A stretch of 64,000 bases of DNA from contig NZ_JASBQY010000015.1 in NCBI RefSeq assembly GCF_029960645.1, positions 1 to 64,000 of the forward strand, given 5' to 3'. The translations under genes were made by a program, and so were the position numbers. Origin of the DNA: Arthrobacter sp. AL12. GTDB lineage: Bacteria > Actinomycetota > Actinomycetes > Actinomycetales > Micrococcaceae. This document shows positions 24,529 to 33,991 of this stretch, in pieces. The stretch's first letter is position 1, and the number at the start of each line of letters is the position of its first letter. The notes beneath the pieces were generated by a model, which made no database searches, was not told where the DNA came from, and worked only from the letters and a program-made list of their open reading frames with translations.

Positions 24529-25773
24529 TTATCCGGTCTGTTGCAGGGGCTCGAGGATGACCTGGTAGCCCAGGGACTCGAGCTGACCGATCGCGCGGGC
24601 TTTGGTTTTGGCTGGTGCCTGACGGGTGAAGTAGTCGGCGCCGGGGTCCTTGTAGAGTTCGCCGGTGGTAAGCATGTGCCAGGCTGCGGTGAGCATGGCG
24701 TGTTCGACCGCGACGAGTGCTTTGGAGGGTCCCCGCCGGGCGGTGATGCGCCGGTACTTAGCGGAGAAATAGGTGTTCTTTGACCGTGCTGCCGAGAGCG
24801 CAGCGATGCCCGGGGCTCCTTTGAGGTAGCGGTTACCGGGGCGTGTTTTCGTGGACTTGACCCGCCCGGCGGATTCGTTGGACCCCGGGGAGGTGCCGGC
24901 CCAGGATGCCAGGTGCCCCGCGCTGGGGAACACGGTCATGTCGGCTCCGGTTTCGGCGATGAAGACCTCCGCGATCGTGGTGCTGAATCCCGGGATGCTG
25001 ATCAGGAGTTCCCGGGCCAGACGAAAGGGCGCGATCGCCTCCTCAATCCTGGCGCTCAGGGCCTCGATGTCGGCGGTGTGGGCGTCGATCCGGTGCAGAT
25101 ACAGTTCCGCCATGTAGCGGTGGTGGCGGCTGAGCCGGCCGGTCAGCGCATCGGTGAGCTCGGGGATTTTTGAACGCATCCTGCGCTGGGCGAGCTCTGC
25201 CAGGGCCGCCGGATCGTCCTGGCCTTTGATCAGTGCCTGCAGCATGAGACGTCCGGAGACGCCGGTGATGTCCGAGGCCACCGAGGAGAGTTTGATGCAG
25301 GCGTCCTCGAGGAGCTTCTCCAGGCGCTGGATCTCCCGGGTCTGTTCCCGGGTGATGATGGTCCTGGCCCGGGTCAGGTCCCGCAGTTCCCGGATCGGGG
25401 GCGGGGGCACGAAGGAGGCACGCACCAGCCCGTGGGCACCCTGATCGGCCAGCCAGGCGGCGCCGGAGACATCGGTTTTGCGTCCCGGAACGTTCCTGGC
25501 ATCGCGGGCGTTGACCAGGATCACGGCCAGGCCCTCGTCCTCGAGCAGGTAATAGAAGGGCCGCCAATAATCACTGGTCGCTTCCATCACCACCAGGCTC
25601 ACCTGCTCCTTGAGCAGGAAGTCCTTCAGGTCCAGGATCTGCCCGGTCATCGCACCCCAGGTGGTGGCCGTTGACGTCGTGGATCTGGGCCCGCGGCCCT
25701 GGATACGGACGCAGACCTTCGCGTCCTTCTTCGAAACATCAATGCCCGCGCACCGCGGGTGGATCACTTCCAT
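24529..25773 (-). CDS. IS110 family transposase with a changed DEDD site
   Basis: The 414-residue protein has the N-terminal RuvC-like DEDD domain, a coiled-coil (about 140-165) and the C-terminal transposase-20 domain with the conserved Ser in PGSNESAG (S301). Catalytic-site residues D12 (GIDVSKKD), E64 (VVMEATSDY) and D101 (GRKTDV) are present. The usual fourth Asp, three residues after D101 in the KTDVxDAxWLA motif, is Gly104 here. A single GAC to GGC change would explain this, and the enzyme may be inactive. The start has a weak GGAAGGG thirteen bases upstream. Confidence 0.93.
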   Translation of the reverse strand: MEVIHPRCAGIDVSKKDAKVCVRIQGRGPRSTTSTATTWGAMTGQILDLKDFLLKEQVSLVVMEATSDYWRPFYYLLEDEGLAVILVNARDARNVPGRKTDVSGAAWLADQGAHGLVRASFVPPPPIRELRDLTRARTIITREQTREIQRLEKLLEDACIKLSSVASDITGVSGRLMLQALIKGQDDPAALAELAQRRMRSKIPELTDALTGRLSRHHRYMAELYLHRIDAHTADIEALSARIEEAIAPFRLARELLISIPGFSTTIAEVFIAETGADMTVFPSAGHLASWAGTSPGSNESAGRVKSTKTRPGNRYLKGAPGIAALSAARSKNTYFSAKYRRITARRGPSKALVAVEHAMLTAAWHMLTTGELYKDPGADYFTRQAPAKTKARAIGQLESLGYQVILEPLQQTG

Positions 25774-26110
25774 GGCGGATCACCCTTCCCAGTCCGTCCA
25801 GCAGGAAAAAGAGAGTATGCGTTCCGGGGAGGACGGATGGAACAACAACTCTGACATCCGGGCTCAACGGCAACAATCCACGGTCCCGCGGACAAAAAGC
25901 TGTGTCCTCCACCCACAAACTAGCCCACAGGCTCACCGGCACCATAGACGCATCGGGGTCGACCGAAACACACACAACAAGTCTGATTCAGAGCCTCAGA
26001 AAGCACCAGAGATCCATCAGCGCCAAGAGGACATCACCGCATTTTCCATGCCCACGGCGGAGCGAAGCGCCCCTCAGAAACTAGCCAGAGGATTCTACGC
26101 TCCGTAGTAA
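25774..26110 (-). ncRNA. IS110 left-end non-coding region, candidate bridge RNA locus
   Basis: About 330 bases upstream of the transposase hold no credible gene. In the IS110 group this place encodes a bridge RNA that guides recombination by base pairing to donor and target. Visible structure, on the minus strand, includes a CTGAT...ATCAG stem over 25982-26019, a GTCC-GCG-GGAC hairpin near 25882-25892, and two copies of GGCTAGTTT, near 26079-26087 and 25918-25926. The exact RNA ends and guide loops could not be identified. Confidence 0.35.
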
Positions 26111-26150
26111 GACCCGCCCGGTCTGGCGACGCGCCACGCCGGCCAATAAA

Positions 26151-26210
26151 ACGGCGACGGCGGCGCGGGTTCCGGTGGTTTCCCACCGCTGTCCGCACCG
26201 CCGTCGCCGT
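26151..26210. terminator. Branched hairpin terminator after sucB
   Basis: ACGGCGACGGCGG at 26151-26163 pairs perfectly with 26198-26210. An inner CGGTGG...CCACCG hairpin fills the loop. It lies just after the sucB stop (minus strand). Confidence 0.7.
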
Positions 26211-26232
26211 CGGTATTCCTTGCCCTTGGAGG

Positions 26233-27990
26233 CTAGAGCCCCAGGTCGGCTTCGAAGGCGCCTTCCTCAAGGCGTGCCTTCAGCGTCTGCAGGAAGCGTC
26301 CCGCGTCGGCGCCGTCGACCAGCCGGTGGTCGTACGTCAGGGAGAGATACATCATCGAGCGGATGGCCAGCGAGTCATCGCCGTTCTCGTCGGCGACGAC
26401 GACGGCCCGCTTGACGATCGCCCCGGTGCCGAGGATGGCAACCTGCGGCTGGTTGATGATCGGAGTGTCGAACAAGGCGCCCACGGAACCGATGTTGGTG
26501 ATGCTGAAGGTTCCGCCGGAGAGCTCGTCCGGGCCGATCTTGCCGTTGCGGGTGCGGTCCGCGACGTCGGCGATCTTGCCGGCCAGGCCGGCGAGGTTGA
26601 GGTTGCCGGCGTCGGCGATGACCGGCACCAGCAGGCCCTTGTCCGTGTCCACCGCAATCGCCAGGTGCTCGGCGTTGTGGTAGGTGATCTCCTGCTTGTC
26701 CTCGTCGTAGGAGGCGTTGACCTTCGGGTGCTGCTTCAAGGCCTCGGCCACAGCCTTGGCGATGAACGGCAGGAAGGTCAGCTTGGAGCCGTTCTGGGCC
26801 TGGAAGGAGTTCTTGGCCTTGGCGCGCAGCTTGGCGACCTTGGTCATGTCGACCTCGTGCACCTGGGTCAGCTGGGTGGAGATATCCAGCGACTCACGCA
26901 TGCGGCGGGCAATGACCTGGCGGATTCGCGGGGCCTTCTGCACGGTGCCGCGCAGCGAGGACTGGTCAGCGGAGGGACGCGCCGCCGGAGCAGCGGACGG
27001 AGCCGGGGCCGCGGGGGCAGCCACAGCGGGCGCGGGGGCAGCCTTGGCTTCTGCCGCGGCCAGCACATCCTGCTTGCGGATGCGGCCGCCGACGCCGGTG
27101 CCGGCCAGCGAGGAGATGTCCACGCCCTGCTGGTTGGCCAGCTTGCGGACGAGCGGAGTGACATAGCCGGACTCCGCGGCCGCGGCGGGGGCAGCAGCGG
27201 GCGCAGCCGGGGCCTCCTGCTTCGGGGCTTCCTGCTTGGGGGCCTCCTGCTTCGGGGTTTCCTGCTTGGGGGCCTCGGCCGGGGCAGCTTCCTGCTTCGG
27301 AGCAGCTGCCGCTTCCTTCGGGGCTTCCTTTGCGGGAGCTGCCGCGGGAGCCGCACCGGAACCGATCACGGCGAGGACCGAGCCGACCTCGGCCGTTTCA
27401 TCCTCGGCGACACGGATTTCCTGCAGGATGCCGGCAACCGGTGACGGGATCTCGGTGTCGACCTTGTCGGTGGACACCTCAAGCAGCGGCTCGTCAACCT
27501 CAACGGTGTCGCCAATGCTCTTGAGCCAGCGGGTGACAGTGCCTTCGGTGACGCTCTCGCCCAGGGCGGGGAGCGTGACTTCGTGGCCTTCGCCGGCGGG
27601 AGCAGCGGCCTCGGCGGCGGGTGCTTCAGCTTCGGGGGCCGGCGCTTCTGCGGCGGCCGGGGTCTCGGCGGCGGGTGCCTCAGCCTCGGCTGCCGGCGCT
27701 TCCTCGGCCGGTGCCTCGGCGGCGGGGGCTTCGCCCGAGCCGGCGGAACCGGAGCCGTCGCCGATGCGCACCAGCGGCGCGCCAACTTCAGCGGTCTCGT
27801 CTTCGGCGACGAGGATTTCCTCGATCACGCCGGCGATCGGAGAGGGGATCTCGGTGTCTACTTTGTCGGTGGAAACCTCGAGCAGCGGCTCGTCCACCTC
27901 TACCCGGTCACCTACCTGCTTGAGCCAGCGGGTGACGGTTCCTTCGGTGACACTCTCACCGAGGGCGGGCAAGTTAACGGATTCAGACAT
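26233..27990 (-). CDS. sucB: 2-oxoglutarate dehydrogenase E2 (dihydrolipoyl succinyltransferase type)
   Basis: The E2 subunit transfers acyl groups from the E1 enzyme to CoA through swinging lipoyl arms. The 585 residues have two lipoyl domains (about 2-75 and 120-195), each with the STDKVDTE lysine motif (first at K43). They are joined by Ala/Pro/Glu linkers, including PKQEA repeats. A peripheral-subunit-binding domain ([23 protein letters not shown]) and a catalytic domain with [12 protein letters not shown] follow. Whether it serves 2-oxoglutarate, pyruvate or branched-chain acids is not certain; SucB is the usual annotation in this place. AAGGAG lies twelve bases from the ATG. lpdA lies upstream in the same direction. 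Confidence 0.93.
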   Translation of the reverse strand: MSESVNLPALGESVTEGTVTRWLKQVGDRVEVDEPLLEVSTDKVDTEIPSPIAGVIEEILVAEDETAEVGAPLVRIGDGSGSAGSGEAPAAEAPAEEAPAAEAEAPAAETPAAAEAPAPEAEAPAAEAAAPAGEGHEVTLPALGESVTEGTVTRWLKSIGDTVEVDEPLLEVSTDKVDTEIPSPVAGILQEIRVAEDETAEVGSVLAVIGSGAAPAAAPAKEAPKEAAAAPKQEAAPAEAPKQETPKQEAPKQEAPKQEAPAAPAAAPAAAAESGYVTPLVRKLANQQGVDISSLAGTGVGGRIRKQDVLAAAEAKAAPAPAVAAPAAPAPSAAPAARPSADQSSLRGTVQKAPRIRQVIARRMRESLDISTQLTQVHEVDMTKVAKLRAKAKNSFQAQNGSKLTFLPFIAKAVAEALKQHPKVNASYDEDKQEITYHNAEHLAIAVDTDKGLLVPVIADAGNLNLAGLAGKIADVADRTRNGKIGPDELSGGTFSITNIGSVGALFDTPIINQPQVAILGTGAIVKRAVVVADENGDDSLAIRSMMYLSLTYDHRLVDGADAGRFLQTLKARLEEGAFEADLGL

Positions 27991-28044
27991 GTCGTCCCCG
28001 TTCTCCTTATTGATCTTTGTGCGGATGATTGCTGCCTTGGTCGA

Positions 28045-28083
28045 GCTTAGTGCACCCGGCGTTTCGGGCCGGGTGCACTAAGC
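28045..28083. terminator. Perfect hairpin between lpdA and sucB
   Basis: Two 16-base arms, GCTTAGTGCACCCGGC at 28045-28060 and its complement at 28068-28083, pair without mismatch. There is no T tract. It suggests that lpdA and sucB can be transcribed separately. Confidence 0.65.
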
Positions 28084-28115
28084 ACGGAGGTCTTGCGGTG
28101 GTGCGGGCCGAACTA

Positions 28116-29501
28116 TCAGCCGTGGAGGGGCTTGCCGGCCAGAGCCAGGTGGGCCTCGCCCAGGGACTCGTTCTGGGTCGGGTGTGCGTGGACCAGCTGG
28201 GCGACGTCCTCCGGGTAGGCTTCCCAGTTCACGATCAGCTGGGCCTCACCGATCTGCTCACCCATGCGAGCGCCGATCATGTGGACGCCGACGACGGGGC
28301 CGTCCTTCTGGCGGACCAGCTTGACCAGGCCGCTGGTGCCCAGGATGGAGCTCTTGCCGTTGCCGGCGAGGTTGTATTCCTGGGTCTGGATCTGGTCGTC
28401 ACCGAACTTGGCCTTGGCGGCAGTTTCCGTGTAGCCCACCGTGGCGATTTCGGGCTCGGAGTAGGTGACCTTGGGGATGTTGACGTCGTCGACGACGACC
28501 GGCTTGAGGCCGGCGATTTCCTCGGCGACGAAGATGCCCTGCTGGTAGCTGCGGTGTGCCAGCTGGACGCCGGGGACGATGTCGCCCACGGCGTAGACGT
28601 TGCCGACACCGGTGTGCAGGCGCTCGTTGGTGATGACGAAGCCGCGGTCGATGGTGACGCCGGCCTCCTCGTAGCCAAGGTTGGCCGTGACCGGGCCGCG
28701 GCCGACGGCGACGAGCATGAGGTCGGCTTCGAAGGTCTTGCCGTCCACGAGGGTGACCTTGACGCCGTCGCCGTTCTGCTCAACCCCCTGGAAGAAGGTG
28801 CCGGTGGAGAACTTGATGCCGCGCTTCTTGAAGGCGCGCTCGAAGGCCTTGACGATCGTCGCGTCCTCGTTCGGGACCAGGGAGGGCAGGCCCTCGATGA
28901 TGGTGACATCGACGCCGAAAGACTTCCAGACCGAGGCGAACTCGACGCCGATGACGCCGCCGCCCAGAATGATCGCGCTCTTGGGGATGAAATCCATGGT
29001 GAGGGCTTCGTCGGAGGTGATGACCTTGCCGCCGATTTCCAGGCCCGGCAGCGAGCGGGAGTAGGAGCCGGTCGCAAGAACAATGTTCTTGCCCTTGTAC
29101 GCGGTGCCGTTCACGACGACGGTGTCGGTGCCCTGGAGCTTGCCTTCGCCCTCGATGACGGTGATGCTTTTTTTGCCCTTGATGAGACCTTGCAGGCCCT
29201 TGAATTTGCCGGCAATGATGCCGTCCTTGTAGGCGTTGACAGCGGTGATGTCGATGCTGTCCAGGGTGACGTTGACGCCGTACTTGGCCGAGTCACGGGC
29301 GTGGTCGGCCAGTTCCGCGGAGTGCAGCAGGGCCTTGGTGGGGATGCAGCCGTTGTGCAGGCAGGTGCCGCCCAGCTTGCCCTTTTCGATCAGGCCGACG
29401 GTGAGGCCGAGCTGAACGGCACGCAGGGCAGTAGCGTAGCCGCCGCTGCCGCCGCCGAGTACCAGGATGTCGAATTCTTGCGCAGTTGCCTGATCGGCCA
29501 C
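28116..29501 (-). CDS. lpdA: Dihydrolipoyl dehydrogenase (E3)
   Basis: E3 reoxidises the dihydrolipoyl groups of 2-oxoacid dehydrogenase and glycine cleavage complexes, passing electrons to NAD+. The 461 residues have an FAD-binding GGGSGGY motif, the redox pair C47-C52 (GGTCLHNGCIPTK), a second Rossmann motif GGGVIGVEFA, an AVGDI FAD segment and the C-terminal HAHPTQNE active-site His/Glu. The start is GTG at 29501 with GAGGGAG about eight bases upstream; a 33-residue upstream extension is not conserved. It lies between pepA and sucB on the same strand. Confidence 0.96.
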   Translation of the reverse strand: MADQATAQEFDILVLGGGSGGYATALRAVQLGLTVGLIEKGKLGGTCLHNGCIPTKALLHSAELADHARDSAKYGVNVTLDSIDITAVNAYKDGIIAGKFKGLQGLIKGKKSITVIEGEGKLQGTDTVVVNGTAYKGKNIVLATGSYSRSLPGLEIGGKVITSDEALTMDFIPKSAIILGGGVIGVEFASVWKSFGVDVTIIEGLPSLVPNEDATIVKAFERAFKKRGIKFSTGTFFQGVEQNGDGVKVTLVDGKTFEADLMLVAVGRGPVTANLGYEEAGVTIDRGFVITNERLHTGVGNVYAVGDIVPGVQLAHRSYQQGIFVAEEIAGLKPVVVDDVNIPKVTYSEPEIATVGYTETAAKAKFGDDQIQTQEYNLAGNGKSSILGTSGLVKLVRQKDGPVVGVHMIGARMGEQIGEAQLIVNWEAYPEDVAQLVHAHPTQNESLGEAHLALAGKPLHG

Positions 29502-29690
29502 TAAAACGCTCCCTCGCGTGAACGATGACACGAGAGTACGCATCATCTGGTCTTGGAACTTCCCTGCCGTGATTATGCCAGCAGGTAAGTTCCCTTTCAT
29601 TTGTGACTACCGGTGTTCACCTTAGCGAACCACTAATACATGCTCCACCTTGCCGTGGCGTTTGTGGAGCGCTTGTGTCCAGTGTCACGC

Positions 29691-29727
29691 GGCCTGGCGG
29701 GCGGGCAGGCTGCCGGCCCACCAGGCC
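29691..29727. terminator. Probable hairpin terminator after pepA
   Basis: GGCCTGGCGGGC at 29691-29702 pairs with GCCCACCAGGCC at 29716-29727 with one mismatch. It is downstream of the pepA stop on the minus strand. Confidence 0.5.
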
Positions 29728-29752
29728 GCGCGGACGGCTGGGCGGATCGTGC

Positions 29753-31279
29753 CTAGGCGGTTTTTGCCAGGATGTCCTCGACGTAGGCCACCAGCGTGCG
29801 CACGGTGCAGCCGGTGCCCTGCTTGTGGTTGTAGCCGTAGGGGCTGCCGTTGTTGAACGACGGGCCCGCGATGTCGATGTGGGCCCAGGGGATCGGCTCG
29901 CCGTCCTTGCCCTTGCCCACGAACTCGCGCAGGAAGACGGCCGCCGTCATCATTCCGCCGTGGCGTTCGCCAATGTTGGCGAGGTCCGCGACCTGGGAGT
30001 CGAGGCTGGGGCGCAGCTCTTCGGGCAGCGGCATCGGCCAGGCCAGCTCGCCGGCGCGGTCCGCGGCCGCCTTGAGCGGGCCGGTGACGGAGTCGGCGCC
30101 CATCAGGCCGGCGGTGCGGTTGCCGAGGGCGACCAGCTGCGCGCCGGTGAGGGTGGCGACGTCGATGATGGCGTCTGGGAACTCCTGGCTGGCGGCGACG
30201 ATGCCGTCCGCCATGACCAGCCGGCCCTCGGCATCGGTGTTGAGGACCTCGACGGTCTTGCCGCCGAACATGGTGAGCACGTCGGCCGGGCGCTGGGCGG
30301 CGCCGGAGGGCATGTTCTCGGCGATGCAGAGCCAGGCGGTCGCCTTGACGGGCAGGCCGAGTCCGGCGATGGCCAGCACGCTGTTGAGGACGACGGCGGC
30401 GCCCGCCATGTCGGACTTCATGTCGCCCATGCCGAGGGCCGGCTTGATCGAGATGCCGCCGGTGTCGAAGGTGATGCCCTTGCCCACGAGGGCGATCTTG
30501 GCGGTGGCCCGGACGGGCGAGTACTCGACCTTGACCAGGCGCGGCTGCCGGGTGGAACCCTTGCCGACGCCGAGGATGCCGCCGAAGCCTTCCTTTTCCA
30601 GACGCTTCTCGTCCCATACGGTGACCTTGACGGGCAGTCCCTTGGACAGTTCCTTGGCGGCGTCCGCGAAGGATTCGGGGTAGAGGTGGCTCGGCGGCTG
30701 GTTGACCAGGGAGCGGGTGGCGTTGACGGCCTTGCCGATCAGCGCGGCACGGTCCAGTACCGGCAACAGGGCCTTGTTGGCGGCAAAGTCCGTGACAATC
30801 ACGACGTTCTTGACGGGATCCTTCAGGTCCTCCCTGGAGGAGCGGTATTCGGTGAAGGAGTAGGCGCCCATCGCGGCGCCCTCGGCGACGGCGGCAACGT
30901 CGCCGAGTGACGCCGTCGGGAGGGCCAGGGTGACCGTGCCGAGGCCGGCCAGCTGGCGGACGGCCGAGCCGGCGGCGCGGCGGAGGGCCTCTTCGGTGAG
31001 CGGCTGCGCGGCGGAAATCTTTCCGACGCCGGCGAGCACGAGGACTTTCGCCCCGGCCTCGCCCGGGCCCGGGAGGCGGTGGGCCTGGTCGGCCGCCCCG
31101 GTGATGCCAAGAACACTCAGTGATTCCGCCAGGGCTTCGGCGGCCTTGGCCGTCAGGGGGTTGCTGAGCAGGACAGGGCCGTCCTTGCCCTGCCCGACGC
31201 CGATGACAAGGGCGTCGCTGGGGGACTTCTTAAGGTCCCCTGCGACTGCACTAAGTTTGACTTCAGTATTCTTGACCAC
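29753..31279 (-). CDS. pepA: Leucyl aminopeptidase (M17)
   Basis: The 508-residue enzyme removes N-terminal residues from peptides in the cytoplasm as a two-metal hexamer. The catalytic C-terminal half shows VGKGITFDTGGISIKP with the metal Lys and Asp, KSDMAGAA, and the NTDAEGRLVMADG signature with the catalytic Arg. The N-terminal half is the usual variable domain. The start is GTG at 31279 with GAGG nine bases upstream; upstream residues in the longer open frame are basic and not conserved. It is divergent from the PAC2 gene across a 292-base spacer that holds a TTCAATTGAA palindrome near 31440-31449. Confidence 0.95.
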   Translation of the reverse strand: MVKNTEVKLSAVAGDLKKSPSDALVIGVGQGKDGPVLLSNPLTAKAAEALAESLSVLGITGAADQAHRLPGPGEAGAKVLVLAGVGKISAAQPLTEEALRRAAGSAVRQLAGLGTVTLALPTASLGDVAAVAEGAAMGAYSFTEYRSSREDLKDPVKNVVIVTDFAANKALLPVLDRAALIGKAVNATRSLVNQPPSHLYPESFADAAKELSKGLPVKVTVWDEKRLEKEGFGGILGVGKGSTRQPRLVKVEYSPVRATAKIALVGKGITFDTGGISIKPALGMGDMKSDMAGAAVVLNSVLAIAGLGLPVKATAWLCIAENMPSGAAQRPADVLTMFGGKTVEVLNTDAEGRLVMADGIVAASQEFPDAIIDVATLTGAQLVALGNRTAGLMGADSVTGPLKAAADRAGELAWPMPLPEELRPSLDSQVADLANIGERHGGMMTAAVFLREFVGKGKDGEPIPWAHIDIAGPSFNNGSPYGYNHKQGTGCTVRTLVAYVEDILAKTA

Positions 31280-31571
31280 GAGGACAGTCCTCAATTCTCT
31301 GAGTAATTTCGGCAGGAACTTGCATGTTCTTCCGCCCTGCCTTGGAGCCTGGGCCGCCGCCGGTTTGAGACGTAACCCAGGTGTCTGCAAGCCGTCATAA
31401 GGCCAGCTCCGATCGTAGTCTCTCCGCGGCGCGGGTGTTCAATTGAATGAGAGCTGGAGCACACCCCGATCAGGAATGAGCTGACACTCCGCCGTGTTGT
31501 ACCCGATATCAGCGCTGGCGCCCCGCAGGGCCCGTCCGGCTGCCCACTGACTACGAAGAAAGGAACATGCC

Positions 31572-32510
31572 GTGCTTGAACGGATTTCCGGCTCCCTGCT
31601 GGACCCCGAATCGCTTTACCTGCGTGATGACGCGCTGTTCCAGAGCCCGGAGCTGCGCGGGCTGAACCTCGTCATGGGCTTCACCGGATTCGCCGACGCA
31701 GGACACGTCGTCCGGCAGATCACCGCCGAACTGCTGGACACGCTGGACACCGAGATGGTGGCCGAATTCGACGCCGACCAGCTGATCGACTACCGGTCCC
31801 GCCGCCCGCAGATCAGCTTCGTCGAGGACCACCTGCAGGACTACCAGGCGCCGCGCCTGGCCCTGTACCGCCTCGTTGACGGGCTCGGCAGCCCGTTCCT
31901 GCTCCTGGCCGGATTCGAACCGGACCTGCAGTGGGAGCGGTTCGCGCGCGCCGTCGTGGGCATCGTCGAGGAACTGGACGTCAACCTCGTCACCTGGATC
32001 CATTCCATCCCCATGCCGGTCCCGCACACCCGTCCCGTCGGAGTGACGGTGCACGGCAACCGACCGGACCTCATCGAGGGCATCTCGGTGTGGAAACCCA
32101 CCGTCGAGGTTCCCGCCGCCGTCGGCCATATCCTGGAACTGCGGCTCTCGGAGGCCGGCCGCAACGTCGCCGGCTACGTGATGCACGTGCCGCACTACCT
32201 CGCCGAGGCCGAATACCCGACGGCCGCCGTCGCCGGACTCGAATACCTCGGGGCGGCCACCTCGCTGATGCTGCCCGGCGACCGGCTCCGCGAAGCAGGT
32301 CGGGACGTCGGGCGCCAGATTGCCGAGCAGATTGAGGCCTCGGAGGAGGTTCAGCAGGTGGTCGCGCGGCTCGAAACCCGGTACGACGAGAACGCCGAGG
32401 GGACCGTCCGCCGGTCCCTGCTCGCCGATGAGAACGACCAGCTGCCCAACGCCGATGACCTCGGCGCCGCCGTCGAGGCCTACCTGGCGCGTAAAGAACC
32501 CGGCGAATAA
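31572..32510 (+). CDS. PAC2 family protein (proteasome assembly chaperone-like)
   Basis: The 312-residue protein matches the actinobacterial PAC2 family: NLVMGFTGFADAGHVV, VAEFDADQLIDYRSRRPQI, LLLAGFEPDLQWERFA and WIHSIPMPVPHTRPVGVT are its usual blocks. Eukaryotic PAC2 helps assemble proteasomes, and a similar chaperone role has been suggested for the bacterial proteins but is unproven. Charged helices end the protein. The start is GTG with AAAGGA seven bases upstream. The MFS gene follows after 35 bases but has its own promoter. Confidence 0.9.
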   Translation: MLERISGSLLDPESLYLRDDALFQSPELRGLNLVMGFTGFADAGHVVRQITAELLDTLDTEMVAEFDADQLIDYRSRRPQISFVEDHLQDYQAPRLALYRLVDGLGSPFLLLAGFEPDLQWERFARAVVGIVEELDVNLVTWIHSIPMPVPHTRPVGVTVHGNRPDLIEGISVWKPTVEVPAAVGHILELRLSEAGRNVAGYVMHVPHYLAEAEYPTAAVAGLEYLGAATSLMLPGDRLREAGRDVGRQIAEQIEASEEVQQVVARLETRYDENAEGTVRRSLLADENDQLPNADDLGAAVEAYLARKEPGE

Positions 32511-32533
32511 ATACTATTTTTCTCTCCGCTGGG

Positions 32534-32539
32534 CATAAT
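32534..32539 (+). promoter_or_regulatory. -10 element of leaderless MFS gene at 32546
   Basis: CATAAT, six bases, then GTG. The GGGGGA run abutting the GTG is too close to be a ribosome-binding site. Confidence 0.55.
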
Positions 32540-32545
32540 GGGGGA

Positions 32546-33877
32546 GTGACTTCACCCCGCGCCTGGCTGATCTGGATCGTCGGGGTCTTCGCGTACCTTG
32601 TGGCGGTCAGCCAGCGCACCTCGTTCGGTGTGGTGGGGCTGGAGGCCACGGAACGCTTCCACGCCAGCGCGGCCGAAATCTCCTTCTTCACCGTGCTGCA
32701 GCTCCTGGTCTACGCGGCCCTGCAGATTCCGGTCGGCATCCTCGTGGACCGCTTCGGCTCCCGGGCCATGATCGCCGGCGGCGCCGTCCTGATGGGTCTG
32801 GGGCAGCTTCAGCTGGCCTTTGCCGAGAACATCCCCGGCGGTGTGCTGGGCCGGGTCCTGGTAGGCGCCGGCGATGCGATGACGTTTATCGCCGTGATCC
32901 GGATGATTCCGATCTGGTTCGCCGCCGCCCGCGTCCCGCTGCTCACCCAGCTGACCGGAATGTCCGGCCAGCTCGGCCAGCTCTTCAGCGTGCTGCCTTT
33001 CGCCCTGATCCTGAACCTCGCCGGCTGGACCCCCGCGTTCCTGACGCTCACGGCCATGTCCGTCCTCGCTGTGGTGCTTGTACTGGTCCTGCTCCAGAAC
33101 CGGCCTCCCGGGCACCCGGCTCCGGAACCGGCCCAAGGGCTGCGCGCCACCGGGATCTCCATCTCCCATGCCTGGCGGCAGCCCGGCACCCGGCTGGGGC
33201 TCTGGAGCCACTTCACGGTCCAGTTCAGCGGCACCGTCTTCGCGATGACCTGGGGCTACCCCTTCCTGATTTCGGCGCAGGGCCTGGAAACGCCGGCCGT
33301 TTCGGCGCTGATGACGCTGTACGTGGCCGCGGCCATCGCCGCCGGGCCGCTGATGGGCAGCTTCGTCGCGCGGCACCCGCTGCGGCGCTCCACCATGGTG
33401 CTGCTAATTTCCGCCGCCACCGCTGCGGCGTGGGCGGCGGTGCTGCTCATTCCGGGACGCTCCCCGCTGTGGCTGCTGGCCGGGCTGGTGGTGGTGCTCG
33501 CCATCGGCGGCCCCGGTTCCATGATCGGCTTCGACTTTGCCCGCACCTTTAACCCGGCCCACCGGATCGGTACCGCGACCGGGATTGTGAACGTGGGCGG
33601 CTTCATCGCCTCCCTCATCGCCATCTACCTGATCGGCCTGGTCCTGGATGTGCTGCACGCCACCGGCTTCTCGCAGGGCGAGCTGTATGGGCTCGATCCG
33701 TTCCGGATCGCCCTGAGCGTGCAGTTCCTGCTGCTCGCCGGCGGGGCCGGAGCCATCGTTGTCAGCCGCCGGAAGGTACGGAAGCAGATGGCGGCCCAGG
33801 GCGTCCGGGTGCCGCCGCTGCTGGCGGCCCTCGCCGAACAGCGCCGGCGCAGCGCAGAGCGGCGCCGCACGCCCTGA
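32546..33877 (+). CDS. MFS transporter
   Basis: The 443-residue protein has twelve hydrophobic segments, the motif-A-like loop GILVDRFGSRAMI between helices 2 and 3, and a long central loop near residues 190-210. Short basic residues end it (SRRKVRKQM...RRRSAERRR). MFS members move small solutes by proton coupling or facilitated exchange; no substrate can be read from the sequence. GTG at 32546 is chosen because the first helix starts within ten residues and the -10 element stands at leaderless spacing. Confidence 0.88.
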   Translation: MTSPRAWLIWIVGVFAYLVAVSQRTSFGVVGLEATERFHASAAEISFFTVLQLLVYAALQIPVGILVDRFGSRAMIAGGAVLMGLGQLQLAFAENIPGGVLGRVLVGAGDAMTFIAVIRMIPIWFAAARVPLLTQLTGMSGQLGQLFSVLPFALILNLAGWTPAFLTLTAMSVLAVVLVLVLLQNRPPGHPAPEPAQGLRATGISISHAWRQPGTRLGLWSHFTVQFSGTVFAMTWGYPFLISAQGLETPAVSALMTLYVAAAIAAGPLMGSFVARHPLRRSTMVLLISAATAAAWAAVLLIPGRSPLWLLAGLVVVLAIGGPGSMIGFDFARTFNPAHRIGTATGIVNVGGFIASLIAIYLIGLVLDVLHATGFSQGELYGLDPFRIALSVQFLLLAGGAGAIVVSRRKVRKQMAAQGVRVPPLLAALAEQRRRSAERRRTP

Positions 33878-33991
33878 CCGCGGAAACCCGGCCCGGCCTG
33901 CCGCCGGGCCCACGCCATGCTGTGACCCGGGTTGTCCACATAGGCCACGCCGGCCCTAACGCGGGCCTGTCCGGGCCGCGAAGCTGGCTTC

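Larger units (their letters stand above)
24490..26110 (-). mobile_element. IS110-family insertion sequence (ends approximate)
   Basis: The element consists of the transposase gene, a short right end of at most about 65 bases, and a long non-coding left end upstream of the gene. No terminal inverted repeats or target duplication were found, as expected for the IS110 group. The right end must lie between the promoter at 24463 and the transposase stop at 24529; the left end probably lies between 25975 and the sucB terminator at 26151. It sits in an intergenic region and breaks no gene. Confidence 0.75.

Noticed and set aside
25739-25975. 78-codon frame in the IS110 left end
   Set aside because: No homology-like features, overlaps the transposase start, and lies in the region expected to be non-coding RNA.
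28029-29504. 491-codon open frame opposite lpdA
   Set aside because: Antisense shadow; lpdA has complete catalytic motifs.
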